A program made the position numbers and the translations under genes. From assembly GCA_022495995.1 (NCBI GenBank), contig JAFEMH010000522.1, positions 197,001 through 261,000 on the forward strand: a stretch of DNA of 64,000 nt, written 5' to 3'. The stretch comes from Adenophora triphylla var. japonica (taxonomy: Eukaryota > Streptophyta > Magnoliopsida > Asterales > Campanulaceae). Of the stretch, positions 63,917-64,000 are shown one piece after another (position 1 is the stretch's first letter; each line of letters begins with the position of its first letter). The notes under the pieces were generated by a model, which was not told where the DNA came from, did no database searches, and was given only the letters and a program-made list of their open reading frames with translations.

Positions 63917-64000
63917 ATGATTTTCCAAATTACCCGAAGACCGGTCGAAATCCCGAAGCCCAGTCGCAGTTCCTACCGGATAGCAGTTTCAGTCCAACAT

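Noticed and set aside
1..64000. Host single-copy genes, tRNA or rRNA genes
   Set aside because: I found no frame with a host-type domain outside the elements, and no cloverleaf or rRNA-like sequence; all recognisable coding sequence belongs to retrotransposons.

Overview
This is a stretch of plant nuclear DNA made almost entirely of nested LTR retrotransposons. I see no host single-copy gene. The evidence for a plant is a set of full-length Ty1/Copia elements of the SIRE (Sirevirus) type, which have an extra 'env-like' ORF after pol and a TGGTATCAGAGC primer-binding site. There are also large Ty3/Gypsy elements of the Ogre/Tat type, with long LTRs starting TGTAAGTA, a TGGCGACTC primer-binding site, G-patch remnants, and antisense genes with a plant-mobile-domain look. 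The species cannot be named from this sequence.

Layout. (1) Gypsy D/E forms the background: a type-D LTR (55815-56764), its leader and gag, then a type-E LTR (59675-61236) and type-E internal sequence to the right edge. (2) Copia-1 (minus strand, from beyond the left edge to about 55814) sits in the D LTR. Its 5' LTR is 54478-55814, gag-pol runs leftwards, and its env-like ORF is at 1-1069. (3) Copia-2 (plus strand, 2193-33716) is inserted in the RNase H region of Copia-1 with a perfect GTCCA target-site duplication. (4) Gypsy A (minus, 2427-19594) lies inside the left end of Copia-2. (5) Gypsy B (minus, 35498-50256) is inserted in Copia-1 pol with a perfect GCTGG duplication. Gypsy A and B have no visible reverse transcriptase and look non-autonomous; A still has integrase, protease and gag remnants, and B has protease and a reduced gag.

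Coding state. Copia-1 keeps long open gag, protease, integrase and RT segments. Copia-2 has a shredded gag-to-integrase half but an open RT and a 783-residue env-like frame. In both Copia elements the env-like ORF has its own TATA box upstream, and in Copia-2 it appears to be spliced. Gypsy A carries two genes antisense to its own gag-pol, one PMD-like and one DUF7745-like.

The most striking signal is non-coding. Every element family carries its own short motif, repeated many times. In the four Gypsy types it is a CpG-rich palindrome, often in pairs at a family-specific fixed spacing (A 30 bp, B 95 bp, D 19-20 bp, E 33 bp), with copies upstream of the TATA box. In Copia-1 it is CGGTTAG and in Copia-2 AACCGC, the latter running through all three reading frames of a coding region. 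The Gypsy LTRs, leaders and 3' regions are also packed with small inverted repeats whose stems differ from array to array yet stay self-complementary. A further hairpin module (CTACG...CGTAG) recurs in three families. These suggest sequence- or structure-recognising systems specific to each element family.
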